A stretch of DNA of 64,000 nt from assembly GCF_000744705.1 (NCBI RefSeq), contig NZ_JQML01000001.1:310001-374000 (forward strand), read 5' to 3'. The notes under the pieces are model-generated. The model had not been told where the DNA came from. It saw only the letters and a program-made list of their open reading frames with translations, and ran no database searches. Positions 7,623-15,829 of this stretch are shown piece by piece (position 1 is the first letter of the stretch; each line of letters begins with the position of its first letter). The DNA is from Streptacidiphilus albus JL83 (lineage in GTDB: Bacteria; Actinomycetota; Actinomycetes; Streptomycetales; Streptomycetaceae). The position numbers and the translations under genes were made by a program.

Positions 7623-8560
7623 ACGCCGCCGACCCGCTCTCCGCCGAGGTCCGGGCGCTCGTCGACGCCATGGCGGAGGTCTTCCCCGACCCTGGGCGCG
7701 CCCCGCTCACGGCCGAGGCGCTGCGCGCCGCCTCGCGCGCGGGGGTCGGCCGACCGACCCGCCGACTGCCGCTGGTCGAGGACCGCGTGATCCACGGCGA
7801 CCCGGCCCGGCCCGGTTCTCCCCCCGTCCCGGTGCGGATCTACCACCCGGAGGGCGCGGTCGACGGCGGCCCGGCGGTGGTGTTCCTGCACGGCGGCGGC
7901 TGGGTGCTGTGCGACCTGGACACCCATGACGGCCTCTGCCGTGAGCTGGCCGCCCGCACCGGGGCGGCCGTCGTCGGCGTCGACTACCGCCGGGCGCCGG
8001 AACACCCCTTCCCCGCCGCCCTGCTGGACGCCTACGCGGTCCTCTGCTGGGCCGCTCGGCGGAGTGCGCGCGTCGCCCTCGCCGGTGACAGCGCGGGCGG
8101 CAACCTGGCCGCTGCCGCCGCACTGATGTCGCTGGACCGGGGCGGCCCGCGGATCGCCGCGCAGCTGCTGCTGTACCCGGTGCTCGACCACCGGCTCGAC
8201 CGACCGTCCGCCACCGCCTACGCGACCGGCTTCTTCCACACCACCGCCCATATGCGCTGGTACTGGCGGCAGTACCTCGGCGCCGACGGTGACGGCGCGG
8301 ACCCCTACGCCTCCCCCGGCCTGGCCGCCGACCTGTCCGGCCTGCCCCCGGCCTACCTGCTGCTGCCGGAGTGCGACCCGCTGCACGACGAGGGCCGCGC
8401 CTACGCCGCACGGCTCGCGGATGCCGGCGTCCCGGTCGAACTCAGCGTCGCCGCGGGGATGTTCCACGGCTTCCTGGGGCTGCGCGGAATCCTTCCCGAG
8501 GCGGACGAGGCGCTGGCCGCCGCCGCGTCCTGGCTGCGGGAGGCACTCGGCCGGCCGTGA
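7619..8560 (+). CDS. Alpha/beta hydrolase of the HSL (hormone-sensitive lipase-like) family
   Basis: A 313-residue esterase. The oxyanion motif HGGGW is at 91-95, the nucleophile elbow GDSAGG at 156-161 (Ser158), the acid is probably Asp253 in ECDPLHDEG and the base His283 in MFHGF; this is the full bacterial HSL set. No signal peptide, so cytoplasmic. I place the start at GTG 7619, which overlaps the SDR stop as GTGA. As last gene of the monooxygenase operon it probably opens an ester or lactone made by Baeyer-Villiger-type oxidation, but that is inference. Confidence 0.85.
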   Translation: MNAADPLSAEVRALVDAMAEVFPDPGRAPLTAEALRAASRAGVGRPTRRLPLVEDRVIHGDPARPGSPPVPVRIYHPEGAVDGGPAVVFLHGGGWVLCDLDTHDGLCRELAARTGAAVVGVDYRRAPEHPFPAALLDAYAVLCWAARRSARVALAGDSAGGNLAAAAALMSLDRGGPRIAAQLLLYPVLDHRLDRPSATAYATGFFHTTAHMRWYWRQYLGADGDGADPYASPGLAADLSGLPPAYLLLPECDPLHDEGRAYAARLADAGVPVELSVAAGMFHGFLGLRGILPEADEALAAAASWLREALGRP

Positions 8561-8781
8561 CCGGGTCGGGCCGGGTGGGCCGGGTGGGCCGACTTTTCGT
8601 ACCGGAACTCCGACACGCCGAGGGGCGCTCACCGCACCCGTGTTGCCGCTGCTCCGAGCCGATTGTTCGTGCGCGCGCAACGTGACCCACACCACTCCGT
8701 CACCCAACCCCACCTCTGCGTCGCCGGGTGTCCATATAGTGGGACGGCATCAGTGGGCAGCGCCGTTCGCGGGAGGAAACC

Positions 8782-11517
8782 ATGTCACTGCCGACCCATC
8801 AATCCCTGGAGCCCCGGCACACGGTGGCCGTCGTCGGGGCCGGAGCCGCCGGGACCCTCGTGGCGATTCACCTCTGCGAGGCCGCCCACCGCCGGGGCAG
8901 CCGACTGGAAATCCTCCTGGTCGATCCCACCGGTGCGCCCGGAACAGGCACCGCCTATGCCACGCGGGATCCCCGGCACCGGCTGAACGTCCCGGCCGGC
9001 GGCATGAGTTGCTACCCCGACGACGGCACCCACTTCGTCCGCTGGCTGGTCCGGCACGCCAACACCCGCAGCACCGCCGCGGACTTCGTGCCGCGCGGCC
9101 TCTTCGGCTCGTACCTCGCGGACACCCTGGTCGACGCCTCGGCCCGGGCCCGGCCCTCGGTCGCGGTGCGCCACGTCGCCGCCGCCGTCGCCGACATCCG
9201 CCGACAGGGCGGCCGCATGGCGCTGGTGCTCGCCGACGGCACCGAACTCGGCGCGGACAGCTGCGTCCTGGCCACCGGTCCGCTGCGCTCCCGGCAGGGC
9301 TGGGCGCCCCCGGAGCTGCGCCGCTCCCCGCAGTTCGTGCCGGATCCCTGGGCGCCGGACGCGCTCACCCGGCTGCTCGCCGCCGACGGCGACATCCTGC
9401 TCGTCGGCAGCGGGCTGACCGCCGTCGACGTGGCGCTCACCCTCGACCGGCCGGGTCGCACCATCCACGCCGTCTCCCGCGGCGGCGAGTTGCCCCGCCC
9501 GCACGCCGTCGCGCCGCTCGCCCCGCTGCCCCCGGACGGGCCCCTGCTCGGGCTCCCGCTGGCCGACCTGCGCCGCGCGGTCCACCGGCACGTCGGCCGC
9601 ACCATCCGTGCCCACGGCGACTGGCGCCCCGCCGTCGACGGGCTGCGGCCGCTCACCGCCCAGCTCTGGAGCGGCCTCTCGGACGCGGACCGCGCCGAGT
9701 TCCTCGCCCGCGACCACTCCCGCTGGAACACCCTGCGGCACCGGATGTCGCCCGCGACCGCGGAGTCCCTCCAACGGCTCCGGGACGCCGGACGGTTCGT
9801 TCCCGCCACCGGTCGGGTGGAGGCCGTCCGGCCGCTGCCGGACGGAGCGGAGGGCGCCGACCGGCGCCCCGGACTGGTCGTCGCCCTGAACGGCGGCCGC
9901 ACCCTCCGGGTCCGCTGGGTGGTGGACTGTACCGGCCCGGCGACGGACCCGGCCCGGTCCGCCGACCCGCTCCACACCGGCCTGCTGGACTCCGGTCTCG
10001 CCCGCACCGGCCCGATGCGCATCGGCTACGCGACGGACCCGGACGGCCGGCTCCTCGGCGCCGGCGACACGACGCCCGCGCCGCTGTGGACGCTCGGCGC
10101 CCACCGCCGCGGCGAACTCTGGGAGAGCACCGCGGTGCCCGAGATCCGGGTGCAGGCCGCACGCCTCGCGGGCGCCCTGCTCGACGGCGTCACCCCCCGG
10201 ACCCGCCCGGCCGCCCGCCGGCCCACCGACCAGCTGGGCCTGCCGCTCAGCACCCACCCGGAGGCGGCCACCGCCTACTGCACCGCGCTGGAGGACCTGA
10301 TGGCGGTCCGGGCCGGCAGCGAGGAGGCCCTTCGGCAGGCCGTCGAGCTCGATCCGGGCTTCGCCCTCGCCCACGCCGCCCTGGCCGCGCTCGGCCACGA
10401 GGGCGGTGCCCACGTGGACGTCCCCCGTGCCCTCGCCGACGCCCGTACCGCCGTCCGCGAACGCGGCGACGAACGCGAACGCTCCATGGTCGAGGTGGTG
10501 GCCCAGCGCATCCTCGGAGCCGGCGGGGACGCCGCCCTGCTGCGCCACCTCACCGACCACCCCCGGGACGTGCTCGCGCTCGGCATGGCCGTGCCCACCA
10601 TTGCCTTCTCCGGGGTGGCGGACCTTCAGGAGGACGCCTACCAGCTGGTCGAGCGCACCGCCCCGGACCACGACGGCCACTGGTTCCACACCTCGCTGCT
10701 CGCCTTCATCCGACAGGAGCAGAACGACTTCGCGGCCGCCGACCGGCTCGCCCGCCGCGCCCTGGCCGCCGAGCCGGCCGCCGGGCACGCCGCCCACGCC
10801 CTCACCCACGTCTACTACGAGCAGGGGGACCACCGGGAGGGGCTGCGCTGGCTCGACGCGTGGATCGACCGCCACGGGCAGGGCACGGCGCACCACGCCC
10901 ACTTCTCCTGGCACGCCGGCCTGCACGAACTGGCGCTCGACGACGCGGCCGCCGTCCGCCGGCGCTGGCACTCCCAACTCTCGCCGTCCCGGGTGCACGG
11001 GATCCGGGCGCTGGTCGACTCCGCCTCGCTGCTCTGGCGGGCCCGGCTGGCAGACCGCTGGCCCGGGGCGACGCCCATCGAGGCGGTGCTCGACTCGATC
11101 GGGCAGGAGACCCTGGAGCAGCCCGGCAGTGCCTTCGTCGCCCTCCACAGCGCGGTCGCGCTGGCAGCCGCCGGCGACCTGGTCGGGCTGCACCGGCTGC
11201 ACCGCCACGCGGCCTGGCACTCCGATCCCGTGCAGTCCGAGGTCATCGCACCGCTCTGCGACGCCATGTCCGCCGCCGTGGAGGAGCGCTGGGGCGAGGC
11301 CGCCGACACGCTGACCGCGCTGCGGCCCCTGGCCCGCCGGGTCGGCGGCAGCGCCGCCCAGCGCGAGGTCGTGGAGGAGACCCTGCTCCGTGCGCTGACC
11401 GCCTCGGGCCGCTACGCCGACGCGGAACTGCTGCTCCGGGAGCGGCTGGACCGCCGCCCCTCGGCCCTCGACCTCCGCCGGGCGCAGCAGCTGCGGGCGG
11501 GCGTGCCGACCGCCTGA
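8782..11517 (+). CDS. Fusion of FAD/NAD(P)-binding oxidoreductase and TTC38-like TPR domain
   Basis: A 911-residue, two-part protein. Part one (about 12-475) is an NAD_binding_9-type flavoprotein: GAGAAG at 19-24, LNVPAGGMSCYPDD, VLATGP, a second nucleotide loop ILLVGSGLTAVDVAL and a late CTGP. Part two (about 483-905) looks like the tetratricopeptide protein 38 family: STHPEAATAYCTALEDLMAVRAG, then helical repeats with ELDPGFALAHAALAALGHEGG and AGHAAHALTHVYYEQGDHREG. There is no stop or rebinding signal at the junction near 10228. RBS GGGAGGAAA precedes ATG 8782. The oxidoreductase class often acts as amine or thiol N-oxygenase-like enzymes of unknown substrate; the TPR half suggests a bound partner. 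Stand-alone versions of both halves are known to me, the fusion is not. Confidence 0.75.
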   Translation: MSLPTHQSLEPRHTVAVVGAGAAGTLVAIHLCEAAHRRGSRLEILLVDPTGAPGTGTAYATRDPRHRLNVPAGGMSCYPDDGTHFVRWLVRHANTRSTAADFVPRGLFGSYLADTLVDASARARPSVAVRHVAAAVADIRRQGGRMALVLADGTELGADSCVLATGPLRSRQGWAPPELRRSPQFVPDPWAPDALTRLLAADGDILLVGSGLTAVDVALTLDRPGRTIHAVSRGGELPRPHAVAPLAPLPPDGPLLGLPLADLRRAVHRHVGRTIRAHGDWRPAVDGLRPLTAQLWSGLSDADRAEFLARDHSRWNTLRHRMSPATAESLQRLRDAGRFVPATGRVEAVRPLPDGAEGADRRPGLVVALNGGRTLRVRWVVDCTGPATDPARSADPLHTGLLDSGLARTGPMRIGYATDPDGRLLGAGDTTPAPLWTLGAHRRGELWESTAVPEIRVQAARLAGALLDGVTPRTRPAARRPTDQLGLPLSTHPEAATAYCTALEDLMAVRAGSEEALRQAVELDPGFALAHAALAALGHEGGAHVDVPRALADARTAVRERGDERERSMVEVVAQRILGAGGDAALLRHLTDHPRDVLALGMAVPTIAFSGVADLQEDAYQLVERTAPDHDGHWFHTSLLAFIRQEQNDFAAADRLARRALAAEPAAGHAAHALTHVYYEQGDHREGLRWLDAWIDRHGQGTAHHAHFSWHAGLHELALDDAAAVRRRWHSQLSPSRVHGIRALVDSASLLWRARLADRWPGATPIEAVLDSIGQETLEQPGSAFVALHSAVALAAAGDLVGLHRLHRHAAWHSDPVQSEVIAPLCDAMSAAVEERWGEAADTLTALRPLARRVGGSAAQREVVEETLLRALTASGRYADAELLLRERLDRRPSALDLRRAQQLRAGVPTA

Positions 11518-11523
11518 GCGGCC

Positions 11524-11565
11524 GTCACCCTCGGGGCAGCGGGGGTCACCCTCAGGGCAGCGAGG
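11524..11565. repeat. 21-bp tandem repeat at the 3' end of the sigma factor gene
   Basis: Two copies, 11524-11544 and 11545-11565, agree at 19 of 21 bases. The second copy carries the sigma gene's stop codon; the first lies just beyond it in the 34-base gap to the convergent FAD/TPR gene. Probably a small slippage duplication. Confidence 0.6.
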
Positions 11566-12856
11566 CCGCCTTGCGCAGCAGCACCGACCGTTCGCGGGCG
11601 TTGCGGCACAGGCGGGCCGCGAGTTCGAGCTCGGCCCGGGCCTCCTCGGTCCGGCCGAGCCGGCGCAGCAGCTCGCCGCGCACGCTCGGGAGCAGGTGCG
11701 ACCCCGACAGCCGGTCGGTGGCGACCAGTTCGTCGACGATGGCCAGCCCCTGCTGCGGCCCGGCGGCCATCGCGACGGCGACCGCCCGGTTGAGCTCGAC
11801 GACGGCGGAGGGCGCGACCCGGCCCAGCGCCTCGTAGAGCAGCACCACGCGCTCCCAGTCGGTCTCCGCCACCGAGGGGGCGGTCGCATGGCAGCCGGCG
11901 ATCGCGGCCTGGAGTCCGTAGGGCCCCAGGCCGCGTCCGACGGCGGCGGCCCGGCCGATCGCGGCCAGGCCGCGGCGGATCGCGGAGCGGTCCCAGAGCC
12001 GCCGGTCCTGGTCCTCCAGCAGCACCGGCTCGCCGTCGGCGCCGGTGCGGGCGGGAAAGCGTGCGGCGGTCAGCTCGCACAGCGCCAGCAGCCCGGACAC
12101 CTCCGGTTCGTCGGGCAGCAGGGCGGCCAGCATCCGGGTCAGCCGGATCGCCTCGTAGGCCAGGTCGGGGCGGAGCAGCCGGTCGCCGGAGGTCGCCGTC
12201 GAGCCCTCGGTGAAGATCACGTACAGCACGCTCAGCACCCCGCCGACGCGCCTGCGGCGCTCCTCGGCCGGCGGCAGCTCGAACGGCACTCCGGCCGCGG
12301 CGATCGTCTTCTTGGCCCGGGTGATGCGCGCCTGGACGGTCGGCACCGGCACCAGGAACGCCCGGGCGATCTCCTCGCTCGCCAGCCCGGCGACCGCACG
12401 CAGCGTCAGCGCCACCCGCGCCTCGGGCGCGAGCACCGGATGGCAGGCGACGAACATCAGTGCCAGGACGTCGTCGGGCACCTGGTCGGGGTCCCACAGC
12501 AGGTCGTCGGAGCGCTCCGGCGGGGTCCCGGCGCCCGAGCTCGCCTCGCCCTCCGCGAGCGGGCCGGAGAGCACCGCGTACCGCTCGTCCAGGGCGGTGC
12601 GGCGGCGGTAGTGGTCGATCGCCCGTCGCCGCGCGGTGGCGAGCAGCCAGCCGACCGGGTTGGTCGGCGCGCCCTCGCGCGACCAGCTGACCAGCGCCTC
12701 GGCCAGCGCCTCCTGGGCGACGTCCTCGGCCAGCTCGAAGTCCCCGGTGTAGCGGGTCAGCGCGGCGACGATCCGGGCCGACTCGATCCGCCACACGGCC
12801 TCCACGGCCCGCCGAGCCGTCTGCGGGCTCGGCGGGCCTGCTGCGGCGTCCGGCAT
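11552..12856 (-). CDS. ECF sigma factor of the ECF42 type with long C-terminal extension
   Basis: A 434-residue RNA polymerase sigma factor. Region 2 is at about 10-85 (RIESARIVAALTRYTGD, DFELAEDVAQEALAEAL, WLLATARRRAIDHYRR) and region 4 at about 120-175 (LRAVAGLASEEIARAFLVP with TVQARITRAKK). The remaining 250 residues are a helical extension (ALYDAL-like block VVLLYEALGRVAPSAVVELNRAVAVAM) that marks ECF42, a group with no anti-sigma factor but with a DGPF/YciI partner next door. The partner gene is directly upstream and overlaps by one base (TGATG). A promoter fitting the group's motif precedes the pair. Confidence 0.9.
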   Translation of the reverse strand: MPDAAAGPPSPQTARRAVEAVWRIESARIVAALTRYTGDFELAEDVAQEALAEALVSWSREGAPTNPVGWLLATARRRAIDHYRRRTALDERYAVLSGPLAEGEASSGAGTPPERSDDLLWDPDQVPDDVLALMFVACHPVLAPEARVALTLRAVAGLASEEIARAFLVPVPTVQARITRAKKTIAAAGVPFELPPAEERRRRVGGVLSVLYVIFTEGSTATSGDRLLRPDLAYEAIRLTRMLAALLPDEPEVSGLLALCELTAARFPARTGADGEPVLLEDQDRRLWDRSAIRRGLAAIGRAAAVGRGLGPYGLQAAIAGCHATAPSVAETDWERVVLLYEALGRVAPSAVVELNRAVAVAMAAGPQQGLAIVDELVATDRLSGSHLLPSVRGELLRRLGRTEEARAELELAARLCRNARERSVLLRKAASLP

Positions 12857-13275
12857 CAGAGCTGGCCGGTCCGCTCACGCCAGGCGCGCTCCTTGGCGAT
12901 CCACTCGTTGTCCTGCGGGAACTCGTCGATGCCGGGCACCCGGCGCACCTCGCACTTCGAGCCGGCCGGCGCCGGGAGGCGCCTGGCCCACTCGACCGCC
13001 TCCTCCTTCGAGGCCACGTCGATCAGGTAGAAGCCGCCGAACAGCTCCTTCGTCTCCCCGTAGGGGCCGTCGGTGACCACCGGCGTCTCGCCGCCGAAGT
13101 CGACCACCACCCCCTGCCCCGGGTCGTCCAGGCCCTCGGCGGCGACCAGCACTCCGGCCCGGATCAGCTCCTCGTTGAAGCGGCCCACCGTTTCGAGCAT
13201 CTCCTCGAACGGGGTGTCCATCATCTTCGCCATGGACTCGTCCGTGCCACGCATGATCAACATGTACTTAGCCAT
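12856..13275 (-). CDS. DGPF/YciI-like domain protein, partner of ECF42 sigma factor
   Basis: A 139-residue dimeric alpha/beta-barrel type protein starting MAKYMLIMRG, with the domain signature VTDGPYGETKELFGGFYLI (variant of DGPF) and KEEAVEWARRLPAP. DGPF proteins occur next to ECF42 sigma factors and are their main regulatory targets; the biochemical role is unknown. ATG 13275 is chosen because AGGAGG lies 7-12 bases before it; an upstream in-frame codon at 13317 would add an unlikely Pro/Arg-rich tail. The stop overlaps the sigma start by one base. Confidence 0.88.
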   Translation of the reverse strand: MAKYMLIMRGTDESMAKMMDTPFEEMLETVGRFNEELIRAGVLVAAEGLDDPGQGVVVDFGGETPVVTDGPYGETKELFGGFYLIDVASKEEAVEWARRLPAPAGSKCEVRRVPGIDEFPQDNEWIAKERAWRERTGQL

Positions 13276-13322
13276 CTTCGGCCTCCTGGGTACGGGGTCG
13301 TCCGTCGACCCTCTCACCCCAA

Positions 13323-13350
13323 GGTCGAACGGCGCGACCGCGGATCGACA
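13323..13350 (-). promoter_or_regulatory. ECF42-type autoregulated promoter
   Basis: On the minus strand TGTCGA (13350-13345) is followed after 17 bases by CGACC (13327-13323), then about 48 bases to the DGPF start. The reported ECF42 target motif, from memory, is TGTCGA at -35 and CGA at -10, so the sigma factor probably drives its own dgpf-sigma operon. Confidence 0.55.
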
Positions 13351-13358
13351 CGGCGCCG

Positions 13359-13376
13359 CTCCGGCTTCCGCCGGAG
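13359..13376 (-). terminator. Hairpin terminator after lectin gene
   Basis: CTCCGGC/GCCGGAG, a 7-bp stem with a TTCC loop, lies 20 bases beyond the lectin stop at 13397. No T-run follows, as is common in high-GC actinomycetes. Confidence 0.45.
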
Positions 13377-13396
13377 ACGACGCCGACTGCGAACCG

Positions 13397-13900
13397 TCAG
13401 GTTCCGCTGGCCCAGAGCGCGGTGCCGGAGCAGTTGCCGCCGGGTGCGTAGACGACCAGGTTGCCGTCGCGCTGGAAGCACACGTAGGCGCCGCCGTGCC
13501 CGGAGGTGTTCGACGACCACACCTCAGGTCCGGTGGTCCTGACCACCTCGAAGTTGCCGTCGAACTCCATGACGCCGAGCGTGTTCGCGTGGATGTCGGT
13601 GTTGCTCGCCCAGATCGCCTGGCCGACCTCGTTGTAGATCACCAGGTTGCCGTCGCTCTGGTCGACCAGCTCGTAGGCGAGCGTGTACTCGGAGTCCGCG
13701 ATGCAGATGGCGGTGCCAGAGCCGATCTCGGTGCCCGCGTTGTAGCGGACGTCCGCGCTGTTCTGGCTGCTGCACGCCGAGGGGAACGGGAATCCGTCGG
13801 GGTGGATCGCGGACGCCTGGGCCGGGCCCGGGGCGCTGACCAGGGCGCCTGCGGCGACCGCGGTCACGGCGGCCAGCCTGGCGGTGAACGAGAGCTTCAT
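13397..13900 (-). CDS. Secreted bulb-type (B-)lectin domain protein
   Basis: A 167-residue exported protein: signal peptide about 1-29 (MKLSFTARLAAVTAVAAGA, cut after AQA), then one B-lectin beta-prism. Three mannose-site repeats of the QxDxNxVxY type are seen: QSDGNLVIY and QRDGNLVVY are close to consensus, the middle one (EFDGNFEVV) is degenerate. Each repeat is followed by the WASNT/WSSNT/WASGT strand. Four Cys could form two disulfides. Such proteins bind mannose-type glycans or act as antimicrobials; no enzymatic domain is attached. The ATG at 13900 has an ACGGAG site upstream. Confidence 0.85.
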   Translation of the reverse strand: MKLSFTARLAAVTAVAAGALVSAPGPAQASAIHPDGFPFPSACSSQNSADVRYNAGTEIGSGTAICIADSEYTLAYELVDQSDGNLVIYNEVGQAIWASNTDIHANTLGVMEFDGNFEVVRTTGPEVWSSNTSGHGGAYVCFQRDGNLVVYAPGGNCSGTALWASGT

Positions 13901-14065
13901 GATTCTCCGTACTGTCGGTAATACCGGTGTCCTGCTTGCTCGTTCATGGATACGCCTGACCACGGGGCCCGGTTGCACGGCACGGTGCCCCGGTTTCACG
14001 CTGACGCCGGGCCCGGGGGTGAGATGCCTCTCAATGCGACATGTCGCCCGATCAGCTGCGCGAGA

Positions 14066-15757
14066 ATGGTCTTCGTGCCAGAAGAGAACCTGACCCCGCG
14101 CCGGATCGCCGACGACTACGTGGCCCGCATGGCGGCCCACGACCCCTCCATCGCCGCCGCGTTGGGCGAGCGGGTGGGGGCGGACCGGCAGCCGGAGCTG
14201 TCCCCGCAGTGGTACGAGGCGGGTGCCGAGCTGGCCCGCGAGGCGCTGACGGCGCTGGACACGGCGACGGCCGGCGCCGCCGGCCCGGCGCCGGACCCGC
14301 TGGAGGCGGACTGCGCGCGGCTGCTGCGCGAGCGGCTGACGGCCGAACTCGCCTGCCACGAGGCGGGCGACCACCTGCGGTCGGTGCGCTCGCTCCGCCC
14401 TCCGTTCGAGTCGCTGCGGAGCATCTTCACCCTCTCGCCCAGCGAGACCGACGAGGACTGGGCCAACGCCTCCGCCCGGCTGCGGGCCCTGCCCGGAGCG
14501 CTGGACGGCTACCGCCGGACGCTGCGCGAGGGCGTCGACCGGGGGCTGCTTTCCGCCCCGCGCCAGGTCGAGGCCGCGATCCGGCAGCTGACCGCCTGGA
14601 CCGGCGAGGAGAGCGGCGGACCCGGCTGGTTCACCGGCTTCGTCGCGGACGGGCCCGGGGACCGGCGCACCGAACTGGACCGCGACGCGCTCACGGCCAC
14701 CGCCGCGGTCGCGGAGTTCCGCGACTGGCTGCGCACCGACTACGCCCCGCGGACCCTCGGGGTCCCGGACGCGGTGGGGCGGGAGATGTACCTGCGCTCC
14801 GCCCGCCGGGCCACCGGCGCCGACCTGGACGTGGCCGAGGCCTACGCCTGGGGCTGGAGCGAGTTCCACCGCACCCTCGCCGAGATGCGGGTGGCGGCGG
14901 ACAAGGTGCTGCCCGGCGCCACCGTGCTGGAGGCGATGACCCACCTGAACGAGCACGGCCACGCGATCGAGGGCGAGGAGGGCATCCGGGCCTGGCTCCA
15001 GGAGCTGATCGAACAGGCGATCGCGGACCTGGACGGCACCCACTTCGACATCGCGGGCCCGCTGCGCCGGGTGGAGACCCGGATCGCGCCGCCCGGCGGC
15101 TCGGTCGCCCCGCACTACTCGGGCCCCAGCCTCGACTTCAGCCGCCCGGGACGCACCTTCCTGCCGGCCCTGGGCCGCACCGTCTTCCCGACCTGGCAGC
15201 TGGTCAGCACCTGGTACCACGAGGGCGTGCCGGGCCACCACCTGCAGATCGCCTCGTGGACCGCCGGCCTGACCCGCTACCAGGTGACCCTCGGCAAGAT
15301 CAGCGCCAATGTCGAGGGCTGGGCCCTGTACGCCGAGCGGCTGATGGACGAGCTGGGCTTCCTCACCGACCCCGCCAACCGGCTCGGCTACCTGGACAAG
15401 CAGATGCTGCGGATCATCCGGGTGATCATCGACATCGGCATGCACCTGCGGCTGGAGATCCCGGCCGACTCGCCGTTCCACCCGGGCGAGCGGTGGACCC
15501 CGGAACTGGGCACCGCGTTCATGGCCGCCTACCACGGCAGCCCGGCCGCCCGCCGCAACGGCGAGATCGAGCGCTACCTGGGTTGGCCGGGCCAGGCGAT
15601 CGGCTACAAGCTCGGCGAGCGGGCCTGGCTGCACGGCCGCGCGGAGGCCAGGCGGCGGCAGGGCGCCGGATTCGACCTGAAGACCTGGCACATGGCGGCG
15701 CTCGCCCAGGGCTCGCTCGGCCTGGACGACCTGGCGGCAAGCCTGGCCGTCCTCTGA
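14066..15757 (+). CDS. DUF885 family metallopeptidase-like protein
   Basis: A protein of about 563 residues of the DUF885 family, a gluzincin-like group. The zinc motif HEGVPGHH is at about residues 384-391, with the downstream Glu region NVEGWALYAERLMDELG. The C-terminus carries the family phrases YLGWPGQAIGYKLGE and RRRQGAGFDLKTWH. No signal peptide, so cytoplasmic; peptide or dipeptide cleavage is likely but unproven. The start is uncertain: ATG 14066 is used, GTG 14075 is an alternative; neither has a strong ribosome site. It is divergent from the lectin gene and convergent to the end of the Mce operon. Confidence 0.8.
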   Translation: MVFVPEENLTPRRIADDYVARMAAHDPSIAAALGERVGADRQPELSPQWYEAGAELAREALTALDTATAGAAGPAPDPLEADCARLLRERLTAELACHEAGDHLRSVRSLRPPFESLRSIFTLSPSETDEDWANASARLRALPGALDGYRRTLREGVDRGLLSAPRQVEAAIRQLTAWTGEESGGPGWFTGFVADGPGDRRTELDRDALTATAAVAEFRDWLRTDYAPRTLGVPDAVGREMYLRSARRATGADLDVAEAYAWGWSEFHRTLAEMRVAADKVLPGATVLEAMTHLNEHGHAIEGEEGIRAWLQELIEQAIADLDGTHFDIAGPLRRVETRIAPPGGSVAPHYSGPSLDFSRPGRTFLPALGRTVFPTWQLVSTWYHEGVPGHHLQIASWTAGLTRYQVTLGKISANVEGWALYAERLMDELGFLTDPANRLGYLDKQMLRIIRVIIDIGMHLRLEIPADSPFHPGERWTPELGTAFMAAYHGSPAARRNGEIERYLGWPGQAIGYKLGERAWLHGRAEARRRQGAGFDLKTWHMAALAQGSLGLDDLAASLAVL

Positions 15758-15783
15758 GTCAGGCGCCCGGCTGCCGCTGCTCC

Positions 15784-15807
15784 GGCGCGCCCCGGTTCGG
15801 GGGCGCC
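15784..15807. terminator. GC-rich hairpin between convergent genes
   Basis: Arms GGCGC/GCGCC and CCCC/GGGG around a GGTTC loop with one bulge, in the 72-base gap between the DUF885 stop and the end of the Mce operon. It may terminate from both sides. Confidence 0.35.
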
Positions 15808-15829
15808 CCGGTCCCGGTCTGCTGCCGGG

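Noticed and set aside
8785-11889. Open frame of 1034 codons opposite the FAD/TPR gene
   Set aside because: Arg/Gly/Pro-rich shadow with no domain.
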